Assembly (NCBI GenBank): GCA_024644405.1
Contig: JAHELC010000038.1
Coordinates: 124,001 to 188,000, forward strand
DNA length: 64,000 nt
Direction: 5' to 3'
Origin: Nitrospinaceae bacterium
GTDB lineage: Bacteria > Nitrospinota > Nitrospinia > Nitrospinales > Nitrospinaceae
Below the pieces are notes generated by a model that was not told where the DNA came from, searched no databases, and saw nothing but the letters and a program-made list of their open reading frames with translations. The stretch's first letter is position 1. Every line of letters begins with the position of its first letter. Positions 44,105-54,268 of this stretch are shown here, piece by piece. A program made the position numbers and the translations under genes.

Positions 44105-45193
44105 ATGAAGGTATCGATTCCAAAAGATAAGAAAATCGTCATCGCCATGAGCGGTGGAGTGGACAGCTCCGTCGCCGCGGCCCTGCTCCAGGAACAGGGG
44201 TATGACCTGATCGGCATCTCGCTCCAGTTGTGGAACTACAGCTGGGATACGGATGAGCGTTTCGGCACCTGCTGTTCGCTCGACGATCTGGCAGACGCCC
44301 GCCGCGTGGCGGAGAAGGTCGGTATCCCGCATTACATCCTGAATCTCGAAAAGGAATTCCGCAAGGAAGTGGTCGACTATTTCATTTCGGAATACATGCA
44401 GGCGCGCACGCCGATTCCCTGCACCGCCTGCAACAAGAAGCTCAAGTTCGACGAATTGATGACCAAGGCGGAGGTCTACGGCTACGATTATGTCGCCACC
44501 GGCCATTACGCGTCGGTGACTCAGGACGACACAGGACGCTACACCGTCAAGCGCGGCAAGGACCGGTCCAAGGACCAGAGTTACTTCCTGTTCAACCTGT
44601 CGCAGGAACAGCTGGCGAAGAGTTTTTTCCCGCTGGGCGAAATGGAAAAGCCGGAGGTGCGCCGCCTGGCGGAATCGATCGGCCTCAACGTTGCCGGCAA
44701 GTCGGAGTCGCACGAGATCTGTTTCATCCCGGACAACGATTACGCCGCGTTCATTGCCGGCCAGGTGGAGGCCGAAGCTTTTCAGCCGGGCAACATCGTC
44801 ACCACGACCGGCGAGGTGCTGGGCACGCACAAGGGTTATCCCGCCTACACCGTCGGCCAGCGCAAGGGCCTCAACCTCGGCGGCCTGGTGGAGCCGTATT
44901 ATGTGACGTCCATAGATTCCATAAAGAACGAGGTTACAGTGGGACCCAAGAATAAATTATTCCGTGAAGAGTTCACGGTGAGTGACGTGAGCTGGTACCT
45001 CGACCACTGCGAAGCGTTCGAAGCGGAAGTGCAGATCCGTTACCGCCACCGCGCGGTGGAATCGGTGGTGACGCCGCTGCCCGGCGGACGCGCCCGCATC
45101 CAGATGAGCATGCCCCAGCCCGCCGTGGCGCCCGGCCAGTCGGCGGTTTTCTACAAAGACGACTGCATCATTGGCGGGGGCTGGATCGAATGA
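44105..45193 (+). CDS. mnmA: tRNA-uridine 2-sulfurtransferase
   Basis: 362 residues. The ATP PP-loop is SGGVDSS (16-22). The catalytic Cys are in the TPCTACNKKLKF region (about 97-100) and SHEICFIPD (about 199). DHxxTGHYA is seen as YVATGHYA, and the C-terminal beta-barrel ends VFYKDDCIIGGGWIE. It thiolates U34 of tRNA-Lys, -Glu and -Gln; tRNA-Glu and tRNA-Gln genes lie 1-1.5 kb upstream. Overlaps the next gene by 4 bp. Confidence 0.96.
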   Translation: MKVSIPKDKKIVIAMSGGVDSSVAAALLQEQGYDLIGISLQLWNYSWDTDERFGTCCSLDDLADARRVAEKVGIPHYILNLEKEFRKEVVDYFISEYMQARTPIPCTACNKKLKFDELMTKAEVYGYDYVATGHYASVTQDDTGRYTVKRGKDRSKDQSYFLFNLSQEQLAKSFFPLGEMEKPEVRRLAESIGLNVAGKSESHEICFIPDNDYAAFIAGQVEAEAFQPGNIVTTTGEVLGTHKGYPAYTVGQRKGLNLGGLVEPYYVTSIDSIKNEVTVGPKNKLFREEFTVSDVSWYLDHCEAFEAEVQIRYRHRAVESVVTPLPGGRARIQMSMPQPAVAPGQSAVFYKDDCIIGGGWIE

Positions 45194-45972
45194 GCGAAAC
45201 CCCGCTCCAGGTGGCGGTGGAAGCGGCTCTTGCGGCGGGACGTATCCAGAAAGAACGGGCCGACAGCGTCGGCGAAATCCAATACAAAGGCGAAATCAAT
45301 CTTGTGACTGAAGTCGATCTGCTGTGCGAGCAGGAAGTCATCGGCCGCATCCGGAAAGCGTTTCCCGGTCACGCCTTTCTCGCCGAGGAATCCGGCGCGA
45401 CCAAAGGCGACGCTGATCATCTTTGGATCATCGACCCGCTCGACGGCACGGTGAACTACGCGCACGGCTATCCCTGTTACTGTGTGTCGATCGGCTACCA
45501 GCACAAGGACGAAGTGGTAGCGGGCGTGGTTTACAACCCCTGTCTCGATGAATTGTTCGTCGCCGAGAGAGGGCAGGGCGCGACCCTCAACGGCCAACCG
45601 ATTGCCGTATCCACGATGACCGTTTTGAAGCAAAGCCTGCTTGCCACCGGGTTCGCGTACGACATCAACGAATCGAACGACAACAATCTCGATCACTTCG
45701 AAAATTTTATCAAGGAGTGCCAGGCGATCCGGCGGCCGGGGTCGGCGGCGATGGATTTGTGCTACACGGCGATGGGACGGTTCGAGGGGTTCTGGGAACT
45801 GAAACTGCATCCCTGGGATTACGCCGCGGGCTGGCTGATGGTCGAAGAAGCCGGCGGCCAAGTAACGCGTTTCGACGGCTCCCCGTTCCAGATGGGCGAC
45901 CGCTCCATCCTCGTGTCCAACGGGCAGATCCATCAGGCGATGGTGGACATTCTCAATAAAAACTGTGATTGA
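45190..45972 (+). CDS. suhB: Inositol-monophosphatase family phosphatase
   Basis: 260 residues. Metal-binding motifs of the family are LAEESG, WIIDPLDGTVNYAHGYP and LHPWDYAAGWLMVEEAGG. It removes phosphate from inositol-1-phosphate or related substrates; SuhB also acts in rRNA antitermination in enterobacteria. Translationally coupled to mnmA (ATGA overlap). The gene name is by family resemblance. Confidence 0.9.
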   Translation: MSETPLQVAVEAALAAGRIQKERADSVGEIQYKGEINLVTEVDLLCEQEVIGRIRKAFPGHAFLAEESGATKGDADHLWIIDPLDGTVNYAHGYPCYCVSIGYQHKDEVVAGVVYNPCLDELFVAERGQGATLNGQPIAVSTMTVLKQSLLATGFAYDINESNDNNLDHFENFIKECQAIRRPGSAAMDLCYTAMGRFEGFWELKLHPWDYAAGWLMVEEAGGQVTRFDGSPFQMGDRSILVSNGQIHQAMVDILNKNCD

Positions 45973-46013
45973 ACCAAGGTTGATAGAGTTGCTCTCGTAT
46001 AGTGGAGTCGCTT

Positions 46014-47177
46014 ATGATTTGGATCGGTTGGATTCTGTTTTTCATGTGGTTGAGTTCGGTGTTGCGGGTGGTGCCGGTGATCCGCGACCGCCATCTGGAG
46101 CGACTTGCCGGTACTGAAGAGCCTGCCGAAGGATTTCCATTAGTGTCCGTGATCATCCCGGCGCGGGACGAAGCGGCGGATATCGAAAACTGTCTGCAGT
46201 CCATCCTCGCCAGCGATTACCCGCAACTCGAAATCATCGCCGTCAACGACCGCTCGGCGGATACCACCGGAGCCATCATGGACCGTATAGCTGAAATAGA
46301 TGCGAGAGTCCGAACGGTGCATATTCAAACTTTGCCCGACGGCTGGCTGGGGAAGAATCACGCCCTGCAAACGGGCGCCGATCTGGCACAGGGGGAATAC
46401 CTGCTGTTCACCGACGGCGACATCCTGTTCGAACCCGATTGTCTCAAACGCGCCGTCAACTTCATGCGGCAATCGCAGGTGGACCATCTCGCCCTCATTC
46501 CCGGCGGGCTCGAAGGCGGAGCGCTGGAAACGACCTTCAAGACGTTTTTTCTCTTTGGCTACCTTCTCTACATCAAGAACCTGGAATCTATTGCCGACGG
46601 GCAGTACAGCTATTTCGGTTTCGGGGCGTTCAATATGGTGTCCCGCAAGGCTTATGAAACCATCGGCGGGCACGCGTCATTCAAGATGGATGTGGTGGAT
46701 GATCTCATTCTCGGAAAACGTTTTAAGGACACAGGTCACCGGCAGGAACTATTGTTTGCACGTAAATCGTTGTCCCTCCACTGGTACCAGGGAGTTAGCG
46801 CGTGCATCAACGGACTGGAGAAAAACATGTTCGCGTCGTTCGAATACTCATGGGTCAAAACCGGGATCGGTCTGTTTTTGTTCTTTTTCTTTTACCTGCT
46901 GGGATACGTGGGATTGTTTTTATTTCCCGATCCCGCTTCGTATGGCTTAATTGCCGGGGGGGTGTTGATGCACGGCCTGTTCGCATACCTTGGCATAAAT
47001 TATGGAGTCCGATGGTGGCACCATATTTTTGTGCCCGTAGTCGTTACTCTGGAAATTTATGCGATTATCCGATCCTGCTGGAAGGCCTGGCGGCAGGGAG
47101 GTGTTACCTGGCGCGACACGTTTTACTCCCTCGACACACTCAGGCGAGAACGCTACCGAACACCAGCAGATCAGTAA
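46014..47177 (+). CDS. Membrane glycosyltransferase, family 2
   Basis: 387 residues from the ATG with GGAG 6 bp upstream; a GTG 12 bp earlier is possible. One N-terminal membrane helix precedes a GT-A domain with VSVIIPARDEAADIENCL, EIIAVNDRSADTT, LFTDGDILFEPDCL (DxD-like) and HWYQGV, then three C-terminal helices. It resembles CrtQ/HpnI-type enzymes acting on lipid or carotenoid acceptors; the acceptor is unknown. Confidence 0.87.
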   Translation: MIWIGWILFFMWLSSVLRVVPVIRDRHLERLAGTEEPAEGFPLVSVIIPARDEAADIENCLQSILASDYPQLEIIAVNDRSADTTGAIMDRIAEIDARVRTVHIQTLPDGWLGKNHALQTGADLAQGEYLLFTDGDILFEPDCLKRAVNFMRQSQVDHLALIPGGLEGGALETTFKTFFLFGYLLYIKNLESIADGQYSYFGFGAFNMVSRKAYETIGGHASFKMDVVDDLILGKRFKDTGHRQELLFARKSLSLHWYQGVSACINGLEKNMFASFEYSWVKTGIGLFLFFFFYLLGYVGLFLFPDPASYGLIAGGVLMHGLFAYLGINYGVRWWHHIFVPVVVTLEIYAIIRSCWKAWRQGGVTWRDTFYSLDTLRRERYRTPADQ

Positions 47178-47208
47178 AACGGCTATTAGATTTCTCTAAC
47201 TGCGGAGA

Positions 47209-49119
47209 TTATTCCAACGTAGGCTTGATGAGGTAGGTGTAGCCTGACAAACCATCTTTGTAGAGGGCGAGAAAGCGGTCGGCTTCGTCCTGGCTGATGG
47301 TGCCGTTGTGCACGCTGTGGATGAGGAATCCCGCCATGCGTCCTGCCAGCTCGTCAGCGCGGAACGAGACGTAATCGAGCACGTCGGTGACATTTTCGCC
47401 TTCGATGATTTCCTCGTACTTCAACGAGCCGTTCTTCTTCATCGAAATATGAACGGTGTTGGTGTCGCCGAACAGGTTGTGCAGGTCACCCAGGATTTCC
47501 TGGTACGCCCCGGTCAGGAAAATACCGATGCGGTAGGGTTCTCCCGGTTGCACCGGATGCAGGGGCAGGGTGCGCTCGGTGTTGTGGTTGCCGATGAACC
47601 CGTCGATGATGCCGTCGGAGTCGCAGGTCAGGTCCATCAGCGTTCCCTGCCGGACCGGTTCCTGGTGGAGCCTCTGGATCGGCGCGATGGGAAATACCTG
47701 GTCGATGGCCCATGAATCGGGCAGGGATTGAAACACCGAAAAGTTGCAGAAATATTTGTCCGCCATTTTCTGCGGCAGGTTTTTGAGTTCGTCGGGCTTG
47801 TACTTGAGACGTGACGCCAAGTCCTGAATCTTGCGGCAGATGCCCCAGAACAACTGGTCCGCCTGTGCCCGTTCCTTCAGCGAAATCAGTCCCAGGAAAA
47901 ACTGGTTCTGCGCCTGGTCCTTGAGATCCGCCGCGTCGTGCCAGGATTCGATGATGTTTTTATTGGAGGCCTGTTTCCAGACGTAGTGCAGATCCTGAAC
48001 CACCGTCGGCGCGTCTTCCTCAACCGTTATATCGTGATCGAGATCCGGGAAGGAGGCGACGTCCAACACATTGAACACCAGCATGGAATGATACGCGGTG
48101 AGCGCGCGTCCCGATTCGGAGATGATGTTGGGATGCGGCAGGTTTTCCTCTTCGCAGATTTCATACAGGTGGTAGACGACGTCGTTGGCGTATTCCTGAA
48201 TCGTATAGTTGGCGCTGGAGGCGAACGTGGAGCGGGAACCGTCGTAATCCACCCCCAGCCCGCCGCCGACGTCGATATATTCGATGTTGCAGCCCTGTTG
48301 CATCAGCTCGGCGTAGTACCGGCAAACTTCCTTGAGACTGGTTTTGATCCGGCGGATATTGGTGATCTGGCTTCCCAGGTGAAAATGGACCAGACGGATG
48401 CAGTCTTTGATGTTCTCCTGCTCGGCGATTTCCAGAGCTTCCACCAGCTCGATCGGGCTCAAGCCGAATTTGGAGTATTCGCCGCCGGAAGACGCCCAGC
48501 GGCCCGATCCGGCGCTGACCAGCTTGACGCGGAGACCGATATTCGGCCGGATATCGAGTTCCCGGGCGACACGGACAATGGTGGTGAGTTCTGACAGGCG
48601 CTCGACCACGATGAATACTTTTTTGCCGAGCTTTTGACCGATCAGCGCCAGCCGGATGAACGCCTCGTCCTTGTAGCCGTTGCAGATCAGCAGGGCTTCC
48701 GGATTATCCATGATGGCGAGTATGGCGTGCAGTTCCGGTTTGGAGCCGGCTTCCAGCCCGATGTTGTAGGGACGGCCGAATTTGACGATTTCTTCGACGA
48801 CCTGCCGCTGCTGGTTGACCTTGATCGGATAGACGCCGTGATAGGTTCCCTTGTAATTGTTTTCCTGAGAAGCTTTTTGAAAGGCTTCGGCCAATCCGGC
48901 GATACTGGATTTGAGAATGTCGGAAAACCGGATCAGAACCGGAAGGGAATAACCCTTCGATTGGATATCGTCCACCAGACGCTTCAGGTCAATGGAATGC
49001 CGGCCGGATTTGCCGGGGCGGACGACCATATGGCCTTCTTCGTTGATACCGAAATAACCCGCTCCCCAGCCTTCGATGTTGTACAGCTCAAGGGATTTTT
49101 CGACGGTCCATTTTTGCAT
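47209..49119 (-). CDS. speA: Biosynthetic arginine decarboxylase
   Basis: 636 residues, close to the usual length of about 630-660. PLP lysine in YPIKVNQQRQVVEE, RIHFHLGSQ-type LVHFHLGSQITN, GGGLGVDYDG and SESGRALTAYHS are all present. It converts arginine to agmatine, the first step to putrescine and spermidine. It converges on the glycosyltransferase and is divergent from lysA with a 216-bp gap that must hold both promoters. Confidence 0.96.
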   Translation of the reverse strand: MQKWTVEKSLELYNIEGWGAGYFGINEEGHMVVRPGKSGRHSIDLKRLVDDIQSKGYSLPVLIRFSDILKSSIAGLAEAFQKASQENNYKGTYHGVYPIKVNQQRQVVEEIVKFGRPYNIGLEAGSKPELHAILAIMDNPEALLICNGYKDEAFIRLALIGQKLGKKVFIVVERLSELTTIVRVARELDIRPNIGLRVKLVSAGSGRWASSGGEYSKFGLSPIELVEALEIAEQENIKDCIRLVHFHLGSQITNIRRIKTSLKEVCRYYAELMQQGCNIEYIDVGGGLGVDYDGSRSTFASSANYTIQEYANDVVYHLYEICEEENLPHPNIISESGRALTAYHSMLVFNVLDVASFPDLDHDITVEEDAPTVVQDLHYVWKQASNKNIIESWHDAADLKDQAQNQFFLGLISLKERAQADQLFWGICRKIQDLASRLKYKPDELKNLPQKMADKYFCNFSVFQSLPDSWAIDQVFPIAPIQRLHQEPVRQGTLMDLTCDSDGIIDGFIGNHNTERTLPLHPVQPGEPYRIGIFLTGAYQEILGDLHNLFGDTNTVHISMKKNGSLKYEEIIEGENVTDVLDYVSFRADELAGRMAGFLIHSVHNGTISQDEADRFLALYKDGLSGYTYLIKPTLE

Positions 49120-49335
49120 CAGGATTTTTCCGGGATTTGAGATTATTGGAAAGCGCTGGTGGAAATAGGGCGGCCCCCGGATTTATTTAAAGGATATTGG
49201 GCGAAAAAGTCAAACAAATTTCGACTCTTTTGCAAAGCCGAACCGTTTCGGCAAAATCAGTTATATTTCATGGGGAAAGCAATGTATGATATAAAACTCC
49301 GAATTTCGCAACCCATTGTCTTTTCAGGAAAATAA

Positions 49336-50574
49336 ATGAATATCGAAAAAGTGGATGTCCGGGATATCGCCCAACGGTTCGGCACCCCGGTCTATGTCTA
49401 CAGTCTGAGCATTCTCCGCCAAGCCATAGCGGAAATCCGGCCGCTGTCGCCGGTGGTCCGGTTTGCCATGAAGGCCTGCTCCAATACTAGGATTCTTCAG
49501 GAGATGCTGAAATCCGGGATCAAGATCGACGCGGTGAGTGTTCCGGAAATTCAACGGGCCCTCAAGGCCGGGTATCCGCCCGAGGATATCTGCCTGTCGA
49601 GCGATGTCTTTTTCAATGCCGAAGAAGCGGAGTTTTGTCTCAAGAACAATATTTTCTGCTCCTGCGGGTCGCTTGGCATGCTGGAGGAATATGGCGAAAC
49701 CCGCCAACGGCTGGGGCTCGGATCGGACGGCGTATCCATTCGCATCAATCCCGGCGAAGGGGCCGGGCATTCCAAAAAAACCAATACCGGCGGGCCCTAC
49801 AGCAAGCACGGCATCTGGTACGAAAACCTGGACGAAGCCAAAGCCATCGCCAAAAAATATGATCTTAAGATTGTCGGGGCGCATACCCACATCGGTTCCG
49901 GCGGGGATATGGCTCACCTCAGCCGCATCACCGGCAAACTGGTCGATTTCGCCAAACAGTTCCCGGACCTGCAAATCATCAATTTCGGCGGCGGCCTGCC
50001 TTATGAATATGATCCGGACAAGCCGCAGGTGGATATCAGCGATTACCAACCCATACTCAAGGAACGGACTCAGGAGCTGGAAAAACACTTCGGCCGGCCC
50101 ATCACCTGTGAGATTGAACCGGGACGGAGATTCGTTGCCGGTTGCGGGTATCTGATCGGGGAGGTGCGGTCGCTCAACCATACCTTCGATGAACATAAAA
50201 AGCGGTTGGATTACGTGCTGACCAATGTCGGATTTTGCCACCTGCTCCGGCCCATGGCCTATGGCTCTTACCATCCGATATGGTTTGCCGGGGACGGCCT
50301 GGGCAAGGAAACCGACATCATAGTGGCCGGGCCGGTATGCGAATCCGGCGATGTCCTGACCCAGAAAAACGAGGAGCCGGTACCGCGCCGACTGCCCCTT
50401 CCCCGGCGGGGGAGTTTGATCGTGATCGGGGGCGCGGGGGCCTACGGACACGTCATGTCCTCCAACTACAATTCGCAGCCGTTGATCCCGGAAGTTTTAG
50501 TGGATGGCGGCACAATGACCTTGATGCGCAGGCGGCAGACGCTGGATGATGTGATTCGGGAAGAGGAGCAATAG
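49336..50574 (+). CDS. lysA: Diaminopimelate decarboxylase
   Basis: 412 residues. PLP lysine about 46 in FAMKACSN; other motifs are HTHIGSGG, NFGGGLPYEY, EIEPGRRFVA, CESGDVL and GAGAYGHVMSSNYN. It makes lysine from meso-diaminopimelate. AGGAAAATAA precedes the ATG. The PVCESGD and AYG motifs separate it from ornithine/arginine decarboxylases of the same fold. Confidence 0.95.
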   Translation: MNIEKVDVRDIAQRFGTPVYVYSLSILRQAIAEIRPLSPVVRFAMKACSNTRILQEMLKSGIKIDAVSVPEIQRALKAGYPPEDICLSSDVFFNAEEAEFCLKNNIFCSCGSLGMLEEYGETRQRLGLGSDGVSIRINPGEGAGHSKKTNTGGPYSKHGIWYENLDEAKAIAKKYDLKIVGAHTHIGSGGDMAHLSRITGKLVDFAKQFPDLQIINFGGGLPYEYDPDKPQVDISDYQPILKERTQELEKHFGRPITCEIEPGRRFVAGCGYLIGEVRSLNHTFDEHKKRLDYVLTNVGFCHLLRPMAYGSYHPIWFAGDGLGKETDIIVAGPVCESGDVLTQKNEEPVPRRLPLPRRGSLIVIGGAGAYGHVMSSNYNSQPLIPEVLVDGGTMTLMRRRQTLDDVIREEEQ

Positions 50575-50597
50575 GAAGCAGAAAGTATATATAAAAA

Positions 50598-50625
50598 CCC
50601 CCTGCCGTATCAAACGGTCAGGGGG
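50598..50625. terminator. Bidirectional terminator between lysA and the DUF2167 gene
   Basis: CCCCCTGCCGT pairs with ACGGTCAGGGGG (one bulge) around a short loop. AAAA lies upstream and TTGTTGTTTTT downstream, so it can act in both directions between the convergent genes. Confidence 0.88.
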
Positions 50626-50643
50626 ATTGTTGTTTTTAGTGAG

Positions 50644-51558
50644 TTAAATGTAGAGGGGGTCGTCTGGCAGGTGTTCATTTTTCCTGCGGAACAATTTTCT
50701 GCAATAAACCTCCAGGGCTCCCAAAGCGATCAACAGGGGCACCAGCAGTTTTTGACCGATCGCCACCAGCTCGGCATAGAACGCCGCCAGGCCCGCTTTC
50801 TGAGCGTTGCCGCCGGCAGTAACCGCCACCAGGCTGGCGAGTCCGAACGCCGCCATTTGATCTCCTAATGAATAGTCCTCGTACCGGTGACCTTTATCGA
50901 ATTGATGCTGGTCCACGAGGAACGCCATCGCATCGATGGATTTCAGGTAATTGTCGTAGGAGCTGACCCAGGTGATCTTTTCATAGCCTTCACGTCCCAG
51001 TTTGATGGAAACGGCGTTGACCGTTGTTTCCTCGCCATCAATGACGTCGAACACCCAGGACACGGAATGATTGTCCTGGTTCAGGTGGGGCTTTTGCAGC
51101 CAGCCGCCAATTCGCAAAGAGGGGATATTATGTCGGGCTCTTTCCGCATTGATCTTTTTCGCGTTTTCGGAAATTTCCTGCATCAGGATGTTGGCATCCA
51201 GATCCTCCCAGTTTTCCAGTGAGACATATCCCTCGGGATAGTAGTTTAAAATCAGCTGGACCCCGGTGTCGTGATTGAACAGCAGGGCCTCCGTATTCGG
51301 GTCTTCCGGCGCGCCCTGAATGATATGGTCATAACGGCGGGCGGCATCGCCCGTCAGCAGGGAGTATCCCCGGGTCAGGTTGAACGTACTGTTCGACTGC
51401 TTCAGCGAATATTCTTTCAATTCATATTCCCACGGCAAGCTGATGATCTCCTCATTGATGGCTGATTGAGTTACCGGGATGGCCGGGTTCACTGCCTGAG
51501 CCACAGAAACTTGACCTAAAATCATCCATACCGCTATGAGGGTATATAAATTTTTCAT
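50644..51558 (-). CDS. DUF2167 exported membrane-anchored protein
   Basis: About 304 residues from MKNLYTLIAV, which gives a signal peptide ending in AQA; ATGs 15 and 45 bp upstream are possible. DUF2167 features are a soluble domain with GYSLLTGDAARRY, GYVSLENWEDLDA and VSWVFDVIDGEETTVNAVSIKLGREGY, then a C-terminal membrane helix (about 265-290) and basic tail. Function unknown. The 240 bp upstream hold no gene. Confidence 0.85.
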   Translation of the reverse strand: MKNLYTLIAVWMILGQVSVAQAVNPAIPVTQSAINEEIISLPWEYELKEYSLKQSNSTFNLTRGYSLLTGDAARRYDHIIQGAPEDPNTEALLFNHDTGVQLILNYYPEGYVSLENWEDLDANILMQEISENAKKINAERARHNIPSLRIGGWLQKPHLNQDNHSVSWVFDVIDGEETTVNAVSIKLGREGYEKITWVSSYDNYLKSIDAMAFLVDQHQFDKGHRYEDYSLGDQMAAFGLASLVAVTAGGNAQKAGLAAFYAELVAIGQKLLVPLLIALGALEVYCRKLFRRKNEHLPDDPLYI

Positions 51559-51798
51559 ACTATTGGATCCCATGGAAATTTCCAGACGAGGTTTTTCCGG
51601 CAATAGAGTTTTCTTAAAGACGATAATAGTTATGTCTGATCTCTTCTATATTCGGGGAATTATGAGGAAATTCAAGCGGAAATTTGTTATTTTTATCAAT
51701 AAAATCAACTAGTTAATAATTACATGGAAATCTGCGAGTGTAATCGGTTGTCGGGGGTGACGGGAAAGAATTTGATAAAAGCGGGGATGCAGAAAACA

Positions 51799-51834
51799 AT
51801 ACCCCAAATTCAAAATTTCCATCGATTTGGGGTA
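51799..51834 (-). terminator. Terminator after the YbaK-like gene
   Basis: ATACCCCAAAT and ATTTGGGGTAT form a perfect 11-bp stem; on the minus strand it is followed by TGTTTTC. It lies 10 bp after the YbaK-like stop. Confidence 0.78.
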
Positions 51835-51843
51835 TCGCCTTCG

Positions 51844-52299
51844 TCAGAAATGAGCGACCTTCGGGTGGACGAGAGTTTCGAAATCCTTGTACGCCAGTTT
51901 GACGATCTCGGAGTGGGTTCCTGCATTGAACCCGATTTCGTCGTCCCAGCTCAAAGCCTCTTCCACATAGACGTCCAGGTCATACAGATTACCAAAGGGC
52001 GGCATGGCGCCGACCTCGCAGTCGGGAAATTGATCCTTGAACTCCTGCTCTTTGGCCAGTTCCACATGACGAGCCCCCGTGGCTTCTTTCAAAAGTTGAA
52101 AATCCACTTTATTGGGTGCGGGCAAAACCGCCATGGCCAGTTTGCCGTCCAGTTTGACCATCACCGTTTTCGCCAGTTCCTTGCCGGGAATATGGGCTTC
52201 CGCGGCGATTTCTCCGGCGGTGTAGGCCGGCGGATGGCTGAGGGTGACGTATTTGATCTTGTGGCTGTCCAGATATTTTTTAAGTTTGGTGGCTGGCAT
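51844..52299 (-). CDS. YbaK/EbsC-type aminoacyl-tRNA deacylase
   Basis: 151 residues from an ATG with AGGAGGG; an upstream frame is not supported. Family features are [28 protein letters not shown], the lysine-bearing [16 protein letters not shown] and GAMPPFGN. Such proteins hydrolyse mischarged tRNAs (Cys-tRNA-Pro or Ala-tRNA-Pro). The specific substrate cannot be read from the sequence. Confidence 0.9.
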   Translation of the reverse strand: MPATKLKKYLDSHKIKYVTLSHPPAYTAGEIAAEAHIPGKELAKTVMVKLDGKLAMAVLPAPNKVDFQLLKEATGARHVELAKEQEFKDQFPDCEVGAMPPFGNLYDLDVYVEEALSWDDEIGFNAGTHSEIVKLAYKDFETLVHPKVAHF

Positions 52300-52459
52300 G
52301 ATAACCCTCCTTTCAAGACAATCAGTTACTTCTAATATAGGCCTCGGCAGGAAAGAGCGCATCTTTTCACTGGCGGGACTCCTGCCCGGAGGGGGAGCGG
52401 GCTGACGGTTACAGACAAGAGATAGCCCCAGGACTCAATTCTAAGATATTAAAGTTGCC

Positions 52460-52476
52460 ACCGGCGGCTCGCCGGT
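52460..52476 (-). terminator. Hairpin directly after phhB
   Basis: ACCGGCG-GCT-CGCCGGT is a perfect 7-bp stem with a 3-nt loop abutting the phhB stop; only a short T-stretch follows on the minus strand. Confidence 0.5.
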
Positions 52477-52782
52477 TCAGAACAGGGGATCGATCATCTG
52501 TGCCATCTCAACATCGGCCAGGGTGACTCCGGAGACGGTGTGGGTCCAGTACCGGACGGTGATGCGCCGGTAGTTGATGATGATGTCCGGATGGTGATTT
52601 TCCGCTTCCGCCGCCTCGGCCACCTTGTGGACGAAGTCGATACCGGCCATGAACGCCGGCGCATGATGGACGCGGTATATAAACGGGACGCCTTTTTCGC
52701 TCACACCCTTCTTCCATTCCGGCGCCAGCTCTTTTATTTTTTGATCGAGCTCCTCTTCGCTCAATGCTTTTTTTTTAACCAT
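52477..52782 (-). CDS. phhB: Pterin-4a-carbinolamine dehydratase
   Basis: 101 residues. The catalytic pattern is AENHHPDIIINYRRITVRYWTH, with the three His expected for the family, and GVTLADVEMAQMID at the end. It recycles the pterin cofactor of aromatic amino acid hydroxylases; no hydroxylase is in the window. Its stop lies beside a hairpin. Confidence 0.93.
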   Translation of the reverse strand: MVKKKALSEEELDQKIKELAPEWKKGVSEKGVPFIYRVHHAPAFMAGIDFVHKVAEAAEAENHHPDIIINYRRITVRYWTHTVSGVTLADVEMAQMIDPLF

Positions 52783-52792
52783 AACGCCTCAC

Positions 52793-53050
52793 TCATCGGT
52801 TAATGACTTTCAGGATTTTCTCAATTTTTTTGCTCAGGGTGACGGGGTGGACCTTGTACACGAAGCTTTCCTCGCCGTTGATCAGCACGACGGGGATTTT
52901 TTCTTTGTAACGTTCGAACAGCTCGGGGTCGGATTCGATATCGGTCATTTTTAATTTTGCCGGCATCTCAGCGATAACCTGTTCGATGATCTTTTTGGCG
53001 TCATCGCACAAACAGCAATCTTTTTTGGTCATAATCTCGATAGTGATCAC
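52793..53050 (-). CDS. Glutaredoxin-like protein (DUF836)
   Basis: 85 residues. A GTG at 53050 is preferred because it preserves the first beta-strand (ITIEIMTKKDCCLCDDAK); an ATG six codons later would delete it. The active site is CCLC, followed by KIPVVLINGEE with the cis-Pro of thioredoxin folds. Encoded 10 bp before phhB. Confidence 0.85.
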   Translation of the reverse strand: MITIEIMTKKDCCLCDDAKKIIEQVIAEMPAKLKMTDIESDPELFERYKEKIPVVLINGEESFVYKVHPVTLSKKIEKILKVINR

Positions 53051-53136
53051 GGATTCCCGGGTCCATTTGTTGTAGTTTCTCGATTTATCGAGCGTTTTTG
53101 AAATCGCCCCATAAATGGGGCAACTGCATTATATGT

Positions 53137-53163
53137 TCCCCTTCGACAGGCTCAGGGTGACAG
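53137..53163. repeat. Widespread intergenic motif
   Basis: The stretch TTCCCCTTCGACAGGCTCAG, continuing with GGTGACA, matches a motif I recall from intergenic DNA of many unrelated bacteria. It lies in the 172-bp gap between the glutaredoxin-like and cytochrome b genes, beside a GCCCCAT-AA-ATGGGGC hairpin at about 53106-53121. Confidence 0.4.
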
Positions 53164-53222
53164 CCTTTGGCTTTATCTGTGGTTAATCCGATTTTATCCT
53201 GTAATTCTATCTAACAAATTTC

Positions 53223-54236
53223 CTACATGGTGTGCGTCATGGTGGTGAATTTGCCCCACAGGATGAGCGCGGCGGACAGTATGATACAGGCGATCAATAC
53301 AGCGGTAGCGATGGGGCGTTTTTTCCAATGCGTTTCCGGTCCGCGGTCGATGATCGGCACCGCCAGCAGAAACAGGATACACAAAGCAGGCGCCACCACC
53401 AGAAACGGCACCCACACATTTTCCAGGGCGTACAGCCAGACAAACTGCCACGGCGGTTTGGTGACCTCCAGTCCCGCCACCGGGGGTTCGCCGAGCGGCG
53501 GGGCGATCGTCAATGCCAGCACGCAGATCAAAAGAAACACACCGGACCCCGCGCGGTTCAAATAAACCAGGTGGCGGCTGAATGGGATTTTCATTCCGCC
53601 TTGCGGCTGTTCCGGGAGCGGCGACAATTGATGATACTTGATATAAAACAGGTGCAGTCCTATCAGCGGAATCGTGAGCAGGGGCAACAGGGAGATGTGC
53701 CACATGTATATGCGGCTCAACAACGGCACGCCCTGCGCAAATTGTTCGGTGAGCGGTACCCCGAGAATGCCCATACCATCCGCGACCCAGGTAAAATGCG
53801 ACAGCGCTTCGTACGCTTCCTGATCCCACTTCAACACCGTGCCGGTGAACAGCAGGCCGACCATCATCAACAGCAACCCCACGCCGACATACCAGTTGAC
53901 CTCGCGCGGCGCCTTGTACGATCCGGTAAACACCACACGGATCATATGGAGCAGGAGAGTGACGGTCAACACCTCCCCCGCCCAGAAATGAATGCCGCGC
54001 AGGAACCAGCCGAGCCAGACCTGATCCACCAGGTAATGGACACTGGGATTGGCGCGGTCGGGGTCGGGAACGTAAAACTGCGCCAGCAGGACACCGCTCA
54101 GCACGAGAAGGGTGAATGAACTGAGCGTCATGCCGCCGAGCGAATATTTAATGGAATTGGCGTGTTCCGGAATCTCGTATTCGAGCACTTCGAATCCGAG
54201 TCGTTCTTTCAGGGTCTGGAGGGGTCCGTTGGGCAT
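53223..54236 (-). CDS. Cytochrome b of a bc-type complex
   Basis: 337 residues, about eight membrane helices. Haem ligands are His83/His97 and His180/His195; the 14-residue spacing in the second pair is of the b6 type. A subunit-IV-like part follows in the same chain. The quinol-site PEW(Y) motif is replaced by KPPWQFVW. No Rieske gene is adjacent. It is probably a quinol-oxidising subunit working with the cytochromes of this organism. Last gene of a four-gene leftward operon. Confidence 0.93.
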   Translation of the reverse strand: MPNGPLQTLKERLGFEVLEYEIPEHANSIKYSLGGMTLSSFTLLVLSGVLLAQFYVPDPDRANPSVHYLVDQVWLGWFLRGIHFWAGEVLTVTLLLHMIRVVFTGSYKAPREVNWYVGVGLLLMMVGLLFTGTVLKWDQEAYEALSHFTWVADGMGILGVPLTEQFAQGVPLLSRIYMWHISLLPLLTIPLIGLHLFYIKYHQLSPLPEQPQGGMKIPFSRHLVYLNRAGSGVFLLICVLALTIAPPLGEPPVAGLEVTKPPWQFVWLYALENVWVPFLVVAPALCILFLLAVPIIDRGPETHWKKRPIATAVLIACIILSAALILWGKFTTMTHTM

Positions 54237-54268
54237 AATAGCCTTGGTTGTCCGGTCGGGACCGGAGA

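Noticed and set aside
49324-50451. Long open frame antisense to lysA
   Set aside because: It lies fully opposite a strongly conserved gene and has no recognisable domain; high GC keeps antisense frames open. The same applies to long antisense frames over mnmA, ald, dnaE and the cytochrome b operon.
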